This document shows positions 31,833-40,751 of a stretch of DNA of 64,000 bases, piece by piece. The DNA is taken from positions 18,590 to 82,589 of the forward strand of contig DATJTJ010000161.1 of assembly GCA_035503515.1 (NCBI GenBank). The letters are read 5' to 3'. Made by a program: the position numbers and the translations under genes. Origin of the DNA: DAIDKA01 sp035503515. Lineage in GTDB: Bacteria > Pseudomonadota > Gammaproteobacteria > Steroidobacterales > Steroidobacteraceae. The notes under the pieces are model-generated. The model did not search any database. It was not told the DNA's origin and worked only from the letters and a program-made list of their open reading frames with translations. Each line of letters starts with the position of its first letter. Within the stretch, counting starts at the first letter, position 1.

Positions 31833-32222
31833 ATGGGCCAGCAGCAGCCCCTCAGCAGGCAATACCTCGATCACAGACGCACGCTGCTCCTGCGCCTGCG
31901 GAAGCAGCTGCGCGGCAGCGCGGCCCGTGCGCGCGCGGAGCAGTCCGGCCTCGACCGGGAGTCGGCTTCACATGTCAATGACGTGGAGGATGATGCACAG
32001 CGGCTGGACCAGCAGGATCAGGACGCAAGCCTGATCGACCACGACATCGCGCGCCTGGCCCGCATCGAGCGCGCCTTGGCGAAGATCACCGAGGGGACGT
32101 ACGGGCTCTCCGACGTGAGCGGTGAGCGCATCCCCGAGGAGCGGCTCGAGGTGATGCCGGAAGCCGTCACCACGCTGGAGGAACAGCAGGCGAGCGAGCG
32201 GCGGAGAACGCTCACAAGGTAG
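31833..32222 (+). CDS. DksA/TraR-like protein without zinc-finger cysteines
   Basis: A 129-residue protein with the DksA/TraR coiled-coil hairpin (YLDHRRTLLLRLRKQLRGSA, ASLIDHDIARLARIERALAK) and a C-terminal region that keeps the frame of the zinc finger (TEGTYGLSDVSGERIPEERL) but has Ser or other residues at all four cysteine positions. DksA-family proteins bind the RNA polymerase secondary channel; acidic tip residues here are VEDDAQRLD. The ATG at 31833 has GGGAG upstream; a TTG at 31755 would translate through the hairpin and is less likely. Last 11 bp overlap the converging gene. Confidence 0.82.
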   Translation: MGQQQPLSRQYLDHRRTLLLRLRKQLRGSAARARAEQSGLDRESASHVNDVEDDAQRLDQQDQDASLIDHDIARLARIERALAKITEGTYGLSDVSGERIPEERLEVMPEAVTTLEEQQASERRRTLTR

Positions 32223-32688
32223 TTTGCGTGTGGTGCCCCCTGGCTTCCTCGCGCACGTTCACGCCGAACATCATCTTGGTCAGCGCCATGGCACCCAGCT
32301 GGGCGTTCCAGATCGAAGCCTCGCCCAGATCCATGCGCATCAGCAGCACCTGCGGCGAATCCTTGCCCTCCGGGAACCAGGCGGCGACCGCGTTCGACCA
32401 GTGCTTCTCGAGTACCGCGCGGTTCCGTTCCTCCACCAGCCGGCCTGAAAAGCGGGCAAACAGCTTGTGGTCCTTCGCGGCGAAGGTCGCCGTCGCGGGC
32501 CCCATGCGGGCGAGTGCGCCGTCGCGGGAGGTGAAGAACCAGATGGCGCTGTGGGCCTCCTTGTCCAGCTGCGCCGTCATGGGCGCCGCCGTGTGCGGGG
32601 CGTTGTCGAGTTCGAGCATGACGAAGGGTGAAGCATCGAGGCTCTTCCAGAATTGCTGCTTGATCTCAGGCTCAGTCGTGGCGGCCAT
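32212..32688 (-). CDS. Pyridoxamine 5'-phosphate oxidase-fold stress protein
   Basis: A 158-residue flavin-reductase/PNPOx split-barrel protein of the general-stress-protein 26 type: EIKQQFWKSLDASPFVMLEL, PMTAQLDKEAHSAIWFFTSR, ATFAAKDHKLFARFSGRLVE, EKHWSNAVAAWFPEG and MRMDLGEASIWNAQLGAMAL. Members bind FMN or F420; the substrate is unknown. The ATG at 32688 has AAGGACA upstream, and a longer frame through the LysR-side gap is rejected. Confidence 0.87.
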   Translation of the reverse strand: MAATTEPEIKQQFWKSLDASPFVMLELDNAPHTAAPMTAQLDKEAHSAIWFFTSRDGALARMGPATATFAAKDHKLFARFSGRLVEERNRAVLEKHWSNAVAAWFPEGKDSPQVLLMRMDLGEASIWNAQLGAMALTKMMFGVNVREEARGHHTQTTL

Positions 32689-32815
32689 GGGTCTGTCCTT
32701 GAGTGAAGAGAGATCATAGATACGTGAGGGACGGCGCAATTGCTGTAGGCGAACCCCAGGGTGTCGCCTGCCGGAACTTCCTGACAAGTCTGGATTCCGC
32801 GGCGGGTTCTTCCGG

Positions 32816-33748
32816 CTAGGCCGCCTCGATGAGCTTCGCCAGCCAGGCGGCGGAAAGGCGCGCTTCCTGCGTGAGCCATTGCCGAAAGCGGCGCACCTGG
32901 GGCCGTGCCAGGGCATGGGCCGCGAAGCGCGCCTGGAAGCCATGGGAGGTCCAGCCGCCGGAGCCCACGGCGAACGGCAGTATCACCGACCCGTCCTCGA
33001 TATGGCGCTCCAGCAGCGCGAGACCGCAGATGCTGAGCCCGGCGTCGGCCAGGATCGCATCGACCGCGCGGATGATGCGCCGGAAGCGGATGCCCCGCTC
33101 CGGCGCCGTGCGCTTGAGCCGGTTCGCGGCGATCCATTGCGGCCAGTTCAGTGCCCGGGGATCGTCCCGATAGAAGTCCAGGTGCAGCAGCGGATAACCT
33201 TCCAGACGCGTCTTCGCCTTCAATCTGCCGATGCGTCGCCGCGTTGCGGGCGAGCTCACCGGCAGGAGGTAGTCCCGGAACAGCAGATCGGTGCGCTCCT
33301 GCTCCTGCCAGGGCCCGAAAGTGATTTCGCAGTCTGCAGGCCCCAGGCGCAACGCCGCGTCTCCCTCCCCGTTGATACAGAAGGTCACATGGGCATTGTG
33401 CGCCCGGAAGCCCGACAGGCGCGGCAACAGCCACAGGTCCGCGAAATCAGGGACCGCCGCGATCTGGAGTTCATGGCCGCGCTGCATGTCGAGCTGTTCC
33501 ACCGTGACATCGAGCGCCCGGAAGGCGGACGCCAGATGCGGTAGCGCGCCCTCGATCTCCGGTGACGGCCGCAGGCCCGTCCGGCTGCGCAGCAGCAGGG
33601 GAAACCCGAGATAGTCTTCCAGGACCTTGACCCGCTGGCCGACGGCCGCCGGAGTGATGGCGAGCGCTTCGGCGGCGGCCTTCAGGGACCCGCGCCGGAT
33701 GGCCATTTCCAGCGCCTGCAGCGACTTGAGGTAGGTGGGGGCGACCAT
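32816..33748 (-). CDS. LysR family transcriptional regulator (GcvA-like)
   Basis: A 310-residue LTTR with an N-terminal winged helix (SLQALEMAIRRGSLKAAAEA, LAITPAAVGQRVKVLEDYLG) and a substrate-binding domain (QIAAVPDFADLWLLPRLSGF). The layout resembles GcvA/AmpR-like members. A perfect 15-bp inverted repeat lies 11 bp upstream of its start, and a DUF4242 gene is transcribed divergently, so that gene is the likely target. Confidence 0.9.
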   Translation of the reverse strand: MVAPTYLKSLQALEMAIRRGSLKAAAEALAITPAAVGQRVKVLEDYLGFPLLLRSRTGLRPSPEIEGALPHLASAFRALDVTVEQLDMQRGHELQIAAVPDFADLWLLPRLSGFRAHNAHVTFCINGEGDAALRLGPADCEITFGPWQEQERTDLLFRDYLLPVSSPATRRRIGRLKAKTRLEGYPLLHLDFYRDDPRALNWPQWIAANRLKRTAPERGIRFRRIIRAVDAILADAGLSICGLALLERHIEDGSVILPFAVGSGGWTSHGFQARFAAHALARPQVRRFRQWLTQEARLSAAWLAKLIEAA

Positions 33749-33758
33749 AGCCGCAGAC

Positions 33759-33773
33759 TAAAGAAAATCTTTA
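33759..33773. promoter_or_regulatory. Inverted repeat TAAAGA-N3-TCTTTA, probable LysR operator
   Basis: TAAAGAAAATCTTTA is a perfect inverted repeat with a 3-bp centre in the 112-bp region between the divergent LysR and DUF4242 genes. Its short, A/T-rich form contrasts with the GC-rich surroundings. LysR proteins usually bind T-N11-A sites, and this repeat contains one (T33759 to A33773 is T-N13-A; nested T-N11-A forms exist), so the assignment is tentative. Confidence 0.5.
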
Positions 33774-33860
33774 TCCATATCAATGAGCTTTAGGTTGTTG
33801 ATCCGGCCTGGCGGCAGTACCGTCATGCGGTCAGACCAAAACCTCAACGGGAGATCCACC

Positions 33861-34148
33861 ATGGCTCAATTGAAACGGTTCATGATCGAGCGCGATATAC
33901 CCGGCATCGGCGGCATGTCGGTGGTCGAGCTGTGCGGCGCGGCCCGCACCTCCAACCAGGCCCTGCACAAGATCGGCAGCGCCAGCATTCAGTGGCAGCA
34001 CAGCTACGTGGCGGGGAACAAGACGTTCTGCATCTACCTCGCGGACTCGGAGGCCTCCATTCACCGGCACGCCGAGCTCAGCGGCATCCCGGTGTCCAAG
34101 GTGACGGAGATCCCGCAGATCATCGATCCGACCACGGCCAACAACTGA
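33861..34148 (+). CDS. DUF4242 (SCO4226-like) small protein
   Basis: A 95-residue protein matching DUF4242: KRFMIERDIPGIGGMSVVEL, SIQWQHSYVAGNKTFCIYLA, SEASIHRHAELSGIPVSKVT. A Streptomyces homologue binds nickel, with a ferredoxin-like fold; the conserved His and Cys here (QHSY, TFCIY, IHRHAE) are compatible. The ATG at 33861 has CGGGAG upstream; the longer frame from 33783 would cover the LysR intergenic region. Confidence 0.85.
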   Translation: MAQLKRFMIERDIPGIGGMSVVELCGAARTSNQALHKIGSASIQWQHSYVAGNKTFCIYLADSEASIHRHAELSGIPVSKVTEIPQIIDPTTANN

Positions 34149-34188
34149 AGGACGCTGGCGGCGGTGTCGCGCCGCGCCGGAGAGGGAT

Positions 34189-34587
34189 TCAGGGACCCGC
34201 GGCGTTCTCGACCAGGGTGCCGAATCCCGAGATGTTGAGCAGCAGGTCTGCGGACAGCCCGTGGCGATGGCCGAGGTATTCCGGGTCGTTGTAGGCCACC
34301 CGGGTGCCTCCGTCCTCGGCCCAGACCAGTACCTTCAGGGGCAGATCGATGGCGGCGGCGGGCACGGCCTGGATCAGCAGCGTTCCTGCCTTCGGATTGC
34401 CGGCGACCAGCATCCGCGTCGGTCGCAGCGTCAGGCCCGCGGCCGCCGCATCGGCGCTGAAATTGAGGTCGGCGAAGATCCTGAGGTTGTGCGCCGTGAG
34501 TATCTGCCGCAGCCGGGCGATCACATCATCCGGGGCACGTGCGCTCTGGAGCACGACCATGCCTTGCGAGGGGTTGCCGAGGGTCAT
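34189..34587 (-). CDS. DUF302 family protein
   Basis: A 132-residue cytoplasmic protein of the DUF302 fold: APDDVIARLRQILTAHNLRI, FADLNFSADAAAAGLTLRPT, RMLVAGNPKAGTLLIQAVPA, AAIDLPLKVLVWAEDGGTRV and YNDPEYLGHRHGL. Its function is unknown. The start is 50 bp from the divergent LhgO start. Confidence 0.88.
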   Translation of the reverse strand: MTLGNPSQGMVVLQSARAPDDVIARLRQILTAHNLRIFADLNFSADAAAAGLTLRPTRMLVAGNPKAGTLLIQAVPAAAIDLPLKVLVWAEDGGTRVAYNDPEYLGHRHGLSADLLLNISGFGTLVENAAGP

Positions 34588-34637
34588 CCGAGATCTCCTG
34601 TCTTGCCAAAGGCCTGCCTGCCACGGATCATCGGCCG

Positions 34638-35843
34638 ATGCCCCAACTGTACGACTTCGCCATCATCGGCGGTGGCATCGTCGGCCTGGCGACTGCCCAT
34701 GCGCTGCTGCGGTCCCATCCCCATGCCACCCTCGTGGTACTGGAGAAGGAGTCCGGCTGGGCCCGGCACCAGAGCGGACACAACAGCGGCGTAATCCATT
34801 CGGGCATCTACTATAAGCCCGGCAGCCTCAAGGCGCGCTTCTGCCAGGCCGGCAACCGGTCGATGCGGGAATTTTGCCGGGAGCACGGGGTCGCTCACGA
34901 AATATGCGGCAAAGTCATTGTCGCCACCCGCGAGGACGAGCTGCCACAGCTTGCGCGACTCGAGCAGCGTGGGGCGGCCAATGGCCTGCAGGTACGCAGG
35001 ATCGGTCCTGCGGAACTTCGGGAAATCGAGCCGCATGTGCAGGGAATCGCAGCCCTGCAGGTGCCGGATGCCGGAATCGCCGATTACGTCGGGGTCTGCA
35101 GCACGCTGGCGCGACTGCTGGGCGAGGCGCAGTGTGGGCTGTACCTCGGCCATGAGGTCACCGGCATCGTGACGCATGCGCAGGGCGTGGAACTCTTCGC
35201 CTGCGGGCGGCAGTTCGCGGCCCGCCAGCTGATCAACTGCGCGGGCCTGCACAGCGACCGGGTGGCGGCCCTGGGCCGCTGCGATCCGGGCGTGCAGATC
35301 CTGCCGTTCCGCGGCGAATACTACGAACTGCGTCCGGAGCGGCGACACCTCGTCCGGCACCTGGTCTATCCGGTGCCCGATCCGGAGTTTCCCTTCCTGG
35401 GTGTGCACTTCACGCGCATGATCGGTGGCCAGGTCGAGGCGGGTCCCAACGCCGTGCTGGCCTGGGCGCGGGAGGGTTATCGCCGGGGTAGCGTCGACTG
35501 GACGGACGCGCGCGAGATCCTGCGCTTTGCCGGCTTCCGGAAACTCGCGGCCCGCTACTGGCGCAACGGTCTCGAGGAGATGTGGCGCTCGGTGAGCAAG
35601 CGCGCGTTCCTCAGGAGCCTCCAGCGACTGATCCCCGAGGTACGGTTGCGGGACCTCGTTCCGGCAGCCTCTGGCATCCGCGCCCAGGCCCTGCGCCCCG
35701 ACGGCACCCTGGTGGAGGATTTCCACATCATCCGCGAGGATCGCTGCCTGCACGTGTGCAACGCGCCCTCGCCCGCCGCCACGGCGAGCCTGGAGATCGG
35801 ACGCTATATCGCCGCTAGTGCACTTCCTGGTAGTGATCCTTGA
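34638..35843 (+). CDS. lhgO: L-2-hydroxyglutarate oxidase
   Basis: FAD-dependent enzyme of 401 residues in the DAO family, oxidising L-2-hydroxyglutarate to 2-oxoglutarate and feeding electrons to the quinone pool. Diagnostic are DFAIIGGGIVGLATAHALL (FAD), GHNSGVIHSGIYYKPGSLKA, LVYPVPDPEFPFLGVHFTRM and AGPNAVLAWAREGY, a string that identifies LhgO. The ATG at 34638 matches the family N-terminus. Its end overlaps the converging secreted-protein gene by 29 bp. Confidence 0.93.
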   Translation: MPQLYDFAIIGGGIVGLATAHALLRSHPHATLVVLEKESGWARHQSGHNSGVIHSGIYYKPGSLKARFCQAGNRSMREFCREHGVAHEICGKVIVATREDELPQLARLEQRGAANGLQVRRIGPAELREIEPHVQGIAALQVPDAGIADYVGVCSTLARLLGEAQCGLYLGHEVTGIVTHAQGVELFACGRQFAARQLINCAGLHSDRVAALGRCDPGVQILPFRGEYYELRPERRHLVRHLVYPVPDPEFPFLGVHFTRMIGGQVEAGPNAVLAWAREGYRRGSVDWTDAREILRFAGFRKLAARYWRNGLEEMWRSVSKRAFLRSLQRLIPEVRLRDLVPAASGIRAQALRPDGTLVEDFHIIREDRCLHVCNAPSPAATASLEIGRYIAASALPGSDP

Positions 35844-36831
35844 TTGCCGCCGGATCGGGCACATGGACTCCGGTGTCCCACCCGGGTGGCATGCCGTAGG
35901 GCACCGACAGCAGGATTGCCTCCACCTGGCTGATCTTGCCTTCCTTGTTGATCTGGAAGATCTCATGGATCATCCAGGTCCAGGGTGCCGTCCGGGTCAC
36001 CTTGACGGTCCTGCCGTTCTTCACGGTGTACGAGCGGGTCGTGGCGTCGTGGTCGAAGCCGACCGCGGCATAGACCAGCCCGCGCTCCCGATCGATCACC
36101 ATGTAGCGGCGGTCCCGCAGACGCGTATCGTCATGGTAATAGCCCAACGCGAAGGCTTCCTTGCAGGAATAGTTGGCGCCGTTCGGTTCGGCTCCCGGCG
36201 CCACCGGACGATTGGTGGTATACGCGCCGTTCTCGATCCGGTTGCAGTCGTCCGCAAACAGCGGGGGATGCGCGCCGGTGTTGTTCTCGATGCCCGTCCA
36301 GTAGGTATTTGCGATATCGATCAGCTCGGGGCGGCTGCGCTGACTTTCGGGCGGCAGCGCCTGCAGGAACTGGGGCCGGGGCGCATCCCCCAGGACATCC
36401 GGACGCGGATGTCCCGGAGTGCCGCCGATGAGATCGCTGGTGTGGGCCACCACACTCTCGATCTGCGTGATCCGCTGATCGACCACCTTGAGGCGGGTCG
36501 CCACCAGGATGGGTGCGCCATTCTCGGCCGCCTTGGCGAAGAAGCCGATCTCACCCATTTCCGGATCGGAGACCTTCAGGCGGTACTTGCCCACCGAACT
36601 GGCGACCCGCCACAGGCCGTCCGGCAACGGCAGGGTCACGCCGTTCTCCGTGTAGCGGGTACCGGGAGCGATGGGCGCCTTCGAAGGATCGTGGGCGACC
36701 ATGGCATCCAGATACTGATCGGCGATGCCTTCCAGACAGGCGCGGTTGCAGTCTGCCTTCCCCGCCGCCGATGCCGCCTGCGCAACCATCATGGCTCCGA
36801 GCAACGAAACGGCGAGTTTGGTTCTCATCAT
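35815..36831 (-). CDS. Secreted protein of unknown function, paralogue A flanking a TonB receptor
   Basis: A 338-residue exported protein with a signal peptide (VSLLGAMMVAQAASAAGKAD). After it comes DCNRACLEGIADQYLDAMVA and RYTENGVTLPLPDGLWRVAS, shared with the gene at 39769-40725 (DCDRACLHGAMDQYLAALLA). The C-terminal half has an NTF2-like feel (PERGLVYA/RERGLVYAAVGFDHD, IFQINKEGKISQVEAILLSV). I know no function; the two proteins appear to be diverged duplicates. It starts 12 bp after the TonB receptor stop, in one operon with it. Confidence 0.82.
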   Translation of the reverse strand: MMRTKLAVSLLGAMMVAQAASAAGKADCNRACLEGIADQYLDAMVAHDPSKAPIAPGTRYTENGVTLPLPDGLWRVASSVGKYRLKVSDPEMGEIGFFAKAAENGAPILVATRLKVVDQRITQIESVVAHTSDLIGGTPGHPRPDVLGDAPRPQFLQALPPESQRSRPELIDIANTYWTGIENNTGAHPPLFADDCNRIENGAYTTNRPVAPGAEPNGANYSCKEAFALGYYHDDTRLRDRRYMVIDRERGLVYAAVGFDHDATTRSYTVKNGRTVKVTRTAPWTWMIHEIFQINKEGKISQVEAILLSVPYGMPPGWDTGVHVPDPAAIKDHYQEVH

Positions 36832-36843
36832 GACGTACTCCGA

Positions 36844-39723
36844 TCAGAGGCTCAGTTTGAACCCGAGAGTGTAGGTGCGGCCGATCACGTCGAACAGGGA
36901 GGCATTGGTGCCGCCGCCGGAGGTGCCGAACACGAAGTACGGCGCCGGGGCGGATGGCGGGGACCGGTCGAACACGTTGTTGATGGTGAAGTACACCCCG
37001 AAATCCTTGTGCGCAACGTCGAAGTCGTAGTTGAGCGTGAAATCGGTGTAGCACACCGAGGAGACCGTGTTCTGCGCCGGATTCAGCTGCGCCGGCGTGT
37101 AGGCATTGCTGAGCTTGCCGGGTCCGATGAAGCGCTCCTGGACGAACGCCGTGAACGGCTGGTTGGTGTACTGCAGGGCGACCGATCCCATCCAGTGGGG
37201 CACGCCCCCGCCGCCACCGGTCTGGCCGGCCAGCAGGATATCGGGGGAGCCGGGAACGATTTCGGTCAGGTGGTCCACGTGGTTGGCGAGGACCCGTAAC
37301 GTCAGGTCACCGGGCACCGCGGCCGAGACGCTGTTCAACGGCAGGGCGTAGTCGGTCTCGAAGTCGACGCCGGCGGTATCCTCACCGCCGATGTTCAGGT
37401 ACGGGGTACTGACGGCGGTCAGGACGCCGTTGGCATCGCGGGTCAGGAGCGAGCACAGGGAGGTCGCGCCCGCATAGCACTGGTCGATGGTGAGCTGCCC
37501 GGACAATGTGGCGATCGCGTCCTTGATGTTGATGCTGTAGCGGTCGATGGACGTGGTCAGACGCGGCAGGAAGGCGGGCGTGAAGACGACGCCGTAGGTC
37601 GTGGTGTCCGCAACCTCGGGCTTCAGGTTCGGATTGCCTGAAGTGACGGTGAACACGATGGGATTGCGGTTCGGGGACCCTGGCGCCTGGAAGTCATCGA
37701 CCAGATTGCTCTGGCCCTGGTTCTTGCCCAGGTACAGCTCGTTCACGTTCGGCGCGCGGATGTCGCGGGAACGCGCGGCACGGAAGCGGATGTCGTCGAT
37801 CGGCTGCCAGGTGAGGCCCGCCTTCCAGCTATCCACGCCGCCGCTGGTGCTGTAGTCCGTGTAGCGGATCGCGCCGTTGAGATCCAGGGACTTGGCGAAC
37901 GGCAGATCCTTCGCGAGGGGAATGAGCGTCTCGCCGAAGACCTCCCAGAGGTTGAACCAGCCCGAAACGGGTTGCTGGTTGCCGCGGTCGAAGCCACCGA
38001 AGACTCCCTGCAGCGAGGCCGGGAAGCCCAGGTAACCGCCGGTGAACGTCTTGATGCCTTCGGAAATCGGGTCCGAGGTCTGATCCGCCGACTCGCGCCG
38101 ATAGCCGCTGCCGACGGCGACCGTCATGGGGCCGGCCCAGGTGTCGACCGGCGTCCCCGAAATACTGCCCTCGGTCACATCCTCGATGTTGTGGATCCAC
38201 GAATACGAGGTCGCCGTCACGTAGGCCTTGGCCTGCGCCGAGGGTGACCCATAGCCGAAGAGGTCGATCGGCACGCAGCCGTTGTTGGGCTGGGTCAGCG
38301 TCGAGCGGCAGACGATCTGCCCGCTGGCCGGATTCACCACCGCATCCGCGGCATTGTATTCGTTGCTGACGATGGGATTGTTGGCGGTGCTTTCACTGAA
38401 GTGATTTTCCCCATGCTGCGCATACCAGTCGACCTTCCAGTCCCCGAAGCTCGCCTTGAGGCCCGCCTTCGCCTCGTAGGTACGGTTCTCGGTATTCACC
38501 AGCAGCGGGCCGAAATCCTCGTCATAGCGGTTGAGGACGAACGAGCTGATGCCATCGGCAATCATGGCCGTGCGGATCGAGGCCGGCAGGAAGGCATTGT
38601 CCTGCTGGATGGTGTAGCCGGAGCCCAGGCCCTGCCAGGGATAGGTGCTGACATAGTCGGCCATGCTGCGCGCGAACAGCACCTGGGCGTAGGCGCTGAC
38701 ATGATCGGTCACGTCGAAGTCGCCGCGCGCGAACAGATGCTGCCGTTCCACCCCGGGATCCGCCTGGAAGTACGCGCCCACATCCGGGTTGGCGCCACCC
38801 GCCCCCGAGCCGCCGATCATGGTGCCGGCCGTCACGAGGCTGCCGTAGTTGAACGGCATCGGAATGCCACCGACCCCGAACTGGGTGCCTTTGAGCGGAC
38901 CTGTGGAAATCATGCCACCCCAGGTGAACTCCGCCGAATGGGCATTGCACTCGCGCAGGTACTGGGGCGTCTTGGCCGGATTGCCGATCAATGAGCAGGA
39001 ATTGAACCAGTCGCGGTCGGTGTAGTTCGGAACGCCGTTGTTCTTGTAGGCGTCGGCACTGATGACGAAGTGGCCGCGGCCCCCGAAGAGGTCCCAGCCG
39101 CCCGTCAGCTGTACCTTGCCATTGCGGTCATCCTCGTACCGGGACTCCCCCGCCTGGATGTCCGCCTTGATGCCCGTGAAGCGGGTATCCAGCACGAAAT
39201 TCACCACGCCCGCGACCGCATCCGAGCCGTAGACCGCCGAGGCGCCGCCGGTGACGATGTCCACGCGCTTGATCAGCGCTTCCGGGATCAGGCTCACGTC
39301 GGTGACCGCCTGCAGGCTCGAGGGCACGATGCGCGCACCATCCAGCAGCACCAGCGTCCGGTTCGATCCGAGGCCGCGCAGGCTCAGGAAGCTCTGCCCC
39401 ACCGTTCCCGTGGTGCCGACGCCCGTGTTCTGCGGCAGGCTGGAGTTTGCGATCTGGGGCAGCTGCACCAGGGCATCGACGATGGAACTGGGCGCGGCAG
39501 CCTGCAGCTGCTGGGCCGACACGGCCGTGGTGGGCGTGGGTGCGTTGGCACCGTTGGTGACCACGCGCGAACCCGTCACGACGACTTCCTGCAGCTGGTC
39601 GGCAGCGGCTGGCGCCGGTGCCGGCGGCGGCGTCTGGGCGCGCGCGCAGGCCGTTGCCAGCGCCCAGCTCACTGCGGCCGCTATGGCCAGGGGTTTACGC
39701 CCGATCTTCGCACTGTCAGTCAT
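36844..39723 (-). CDS. TonB-dependent outer-membrane receptor
   Basis: A 959-residue receptor: signal peptide (IAAAVSWALATACARAQ), plug domain beginning LQEVVVTGSRVVTNGANAPT with LRGLGSNRTLVLLDGARIVP and PEALIKRVDIVTGGASAVYG, then a beta-barrel ending TYTLGFKLSL with a terminal hydrophobic residue. The plug pattern is that of the large receptors without STN domain found in polymer or aromatic scavengers. The start at 39723 has AAGGAA upstream. Middle gene of a three-gene operon with two paralogous secreted proteins. The ligand is unknown. Confidence 0.94.
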   Translation of the reverse strand: MTDSAKIGRKPLAIAAAVSWALATACARAQTPPPAPAPAAADQLQEVVVTGSRVVTNGANAPTPTTAVSAQQLQAAAPSSIVDALVQLPQIANSSLPQNTGVGTTGTVGQSFLSLRGLGSNRTLVLLDGARIVPSSLQAVTDVSLIPEALIKRVDIVTGGASAVYGSDAVAGVVNFVLDTRFTGIKADIQAGESRYEDDRNGKVQLTGGWDLFGGRGHFVISADAYKNNGVPNYTDRDWFNSCSLIGNPAKTPQYLRECNAHSAEFTWGGMISTGPLKGTQFGVGGIPMPFNYGSLVTAGTMIGGSGAGGANPDVGAYFQADPGVERQHLFARGDFDVTDHVSAYAQVLFARSMADYVSTYPWQGLGSGYTIQQDNAFLPASIRTAMIADGISSFVLNRYDEDFGPLLVNTENRTYEAKAGLKASFGDWKVDWYAQHGENHFSESTANNPIVSNEYNAADAVVNPASGQIVCRSTLTQPNNGCVPIDLFGYGSPSAQAKAYVTATSYSWIHNIEDVTEGSISGTPVDTWAGPMTVAVGSGYRRESADQTSDPISEGIKTFTGGYLGFPASLQGVFGGFDRGNQQPVSGWFNLWEVFGETLIPLAKDLPFAKSLDLNGAIRYTDYSTSGGVDSWKAGLTWQPIDDIRFRAARSRDIRAPNVNELYLGKNQGQSNLVDDFQAPGSPNRNPIVFTVTSGNPNLKPEVADTTTYGVVFTPAFLPRLTTSIDRYSINIKDAIATLSGQLTIDQCYAGATSLCSLLTRDANGVLTAVSTPYLNIGGEDTAGVDFETDYALPLNSVSAAVPGDLTLRVLANHVDHLTEIVPGSPDILLAGQTGGGGGVPHWMGSVALQYTNQPFTAFVQERFIGPGKLSNAYTPAQLNPAQNTVSSVCYTDFTLNYDFDVAHKDFGVYFTINNVFDRSPPSAPAPYFVFGTSGGGTNASLFDVIGRTYTLGFKLSL

Positions 39724-39768
39724 TTGAACGTTCCTTGTGTACAGCAGTCGCCTGACCACCCCGGGGAC

Positions 39769-40725
39769 TCACCATCCGGGCAACTGCCGGTAGGGCAGCA
39801 GCGACACGTAGGCAAAGATGCGCTGGATCTTTCCGGCGCGGACCTGGAAGGTCTCGATGATCTGGGTGGTATTGGGATACGAGGACAGGCTGAAGCGCCG
39901 GGCGGCACCGCCCGTGGTGCTCGCCGAGACGGCGTTCATCTGTGGCTTGATGTTGCCGGGATGCTGGAACATCACCACCGCATAGACCAGCCCGCGCTCC
40001 GGATCCGTCAGCAGGAAGCGCCGGTTGGTGATTTCATGGATGTAGTCGAACATGTGGGTATCGAACTGCGCCCCCGCACTCATCGAGGGGCGCGTCGCGG
40101 TCGCGATGGTCGGCGCGGTCTGCGCGCCGTTCTCGATGCGCAAGGTATTCTCGGCGAAGGGCACGATCCTGCCGTTGCCCTGCTCGATGCCGTTGAAGTA
40201 CTGGTTGGCATCGTGGCGCAGCTGCTCAGGGGTGCTGCGCTCGCCTGCGGGTAGGGTCTGCTCCCACTCCGGGGCCGCCGTGGTGAGGCTGTCGAAGCTA
40301 CCGTGCACGCCCGTCGCCTGCCTGACCACGAAGGTCTCAATCTCGCTGAGCATCCCCGCCTTGCGCTTCAGCCGTATGCCCAGCAGTACCGTCAGGCCGT
40401 TTTCCTTGCCGGTTCCGTAGAAGGCCACCTGCTGGGTCCGCGGATCCTCGATGTAGAGCTTGAAGGTGCCCAGGGAGCCGATGGTCTGCCACAGCCCATC
40501 GCCGAGCTTCAGTCGATTGGTGTTCTCGGTGAACCTGACATCCGGTGTGGTCTTCAGCTGCCCTGGCTGGTGCGCGAGGAGCGCCGCCAGGTACTGGTCC
40601 ATCGCGCCGTGAAGACAGGCGCGGTCACAGTCACGCCCATTGGCCGCCGGTGCCGCTGCCGTGAGTGCCAGCATCGCGACCGCCGCCAGTAGCCCGGCAC
40701 TGCGAACCACTGTGGTCCTGCTCAT
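39769..40725 (-). CDS. Secreted protein of unknown function, paralogue B
   Basis: A 318-residue exported protein: signal peptide (GLLAAVAMLALTAAAPAANG), cysteine pair in DCDRACLHGAMDQYLAALLA, RFTENTNRLKLGDGLWQTIG, EWEQTLPAGERSTPEQL, FAENTLRIENGAQTAP and DPERGLVYAVVMFQHPGNIK. The order of motifs is the same as in the gene at 35815-36831, so the two are homologous. GGGGGAG precedes the start at 40725. It leads the operon with the TonB receptor; a TTGACAACTCAA element lies just upstream. Confidence 0.82.
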   Translation of the reverse strand: MSRTTVVRSAGLLAAVAMLALTAAAPAANGRDCDRACLHGAMDQYLAALLAHQPGQLKTTPDVRFTENTNRLKLGDGLWQTIGSLGTFKLYIEDPRTQQVAFYGTGKENGLTVLLGIRLKRKAGMLSEIETFVVRQATGVHGSFDSLTTAAPEWEQTLPAGERSTPEQLRHDANQYFNGIEQGNGRIVPFAENTLRIENGAQTAPTIATATRPSMSAGAQFDTHMFDYIHEITNRRFLLTDPERGLVYAVVMFQHPGNIKPQMNAVSASTTGGAARRFSLSSYPNTTQIIETFQVRAGKIQRIFAYVSLLPYRQLPGW

Positions 40726-40751
40726 GACTCCCCCCGGTTCCGTCACTTGTT

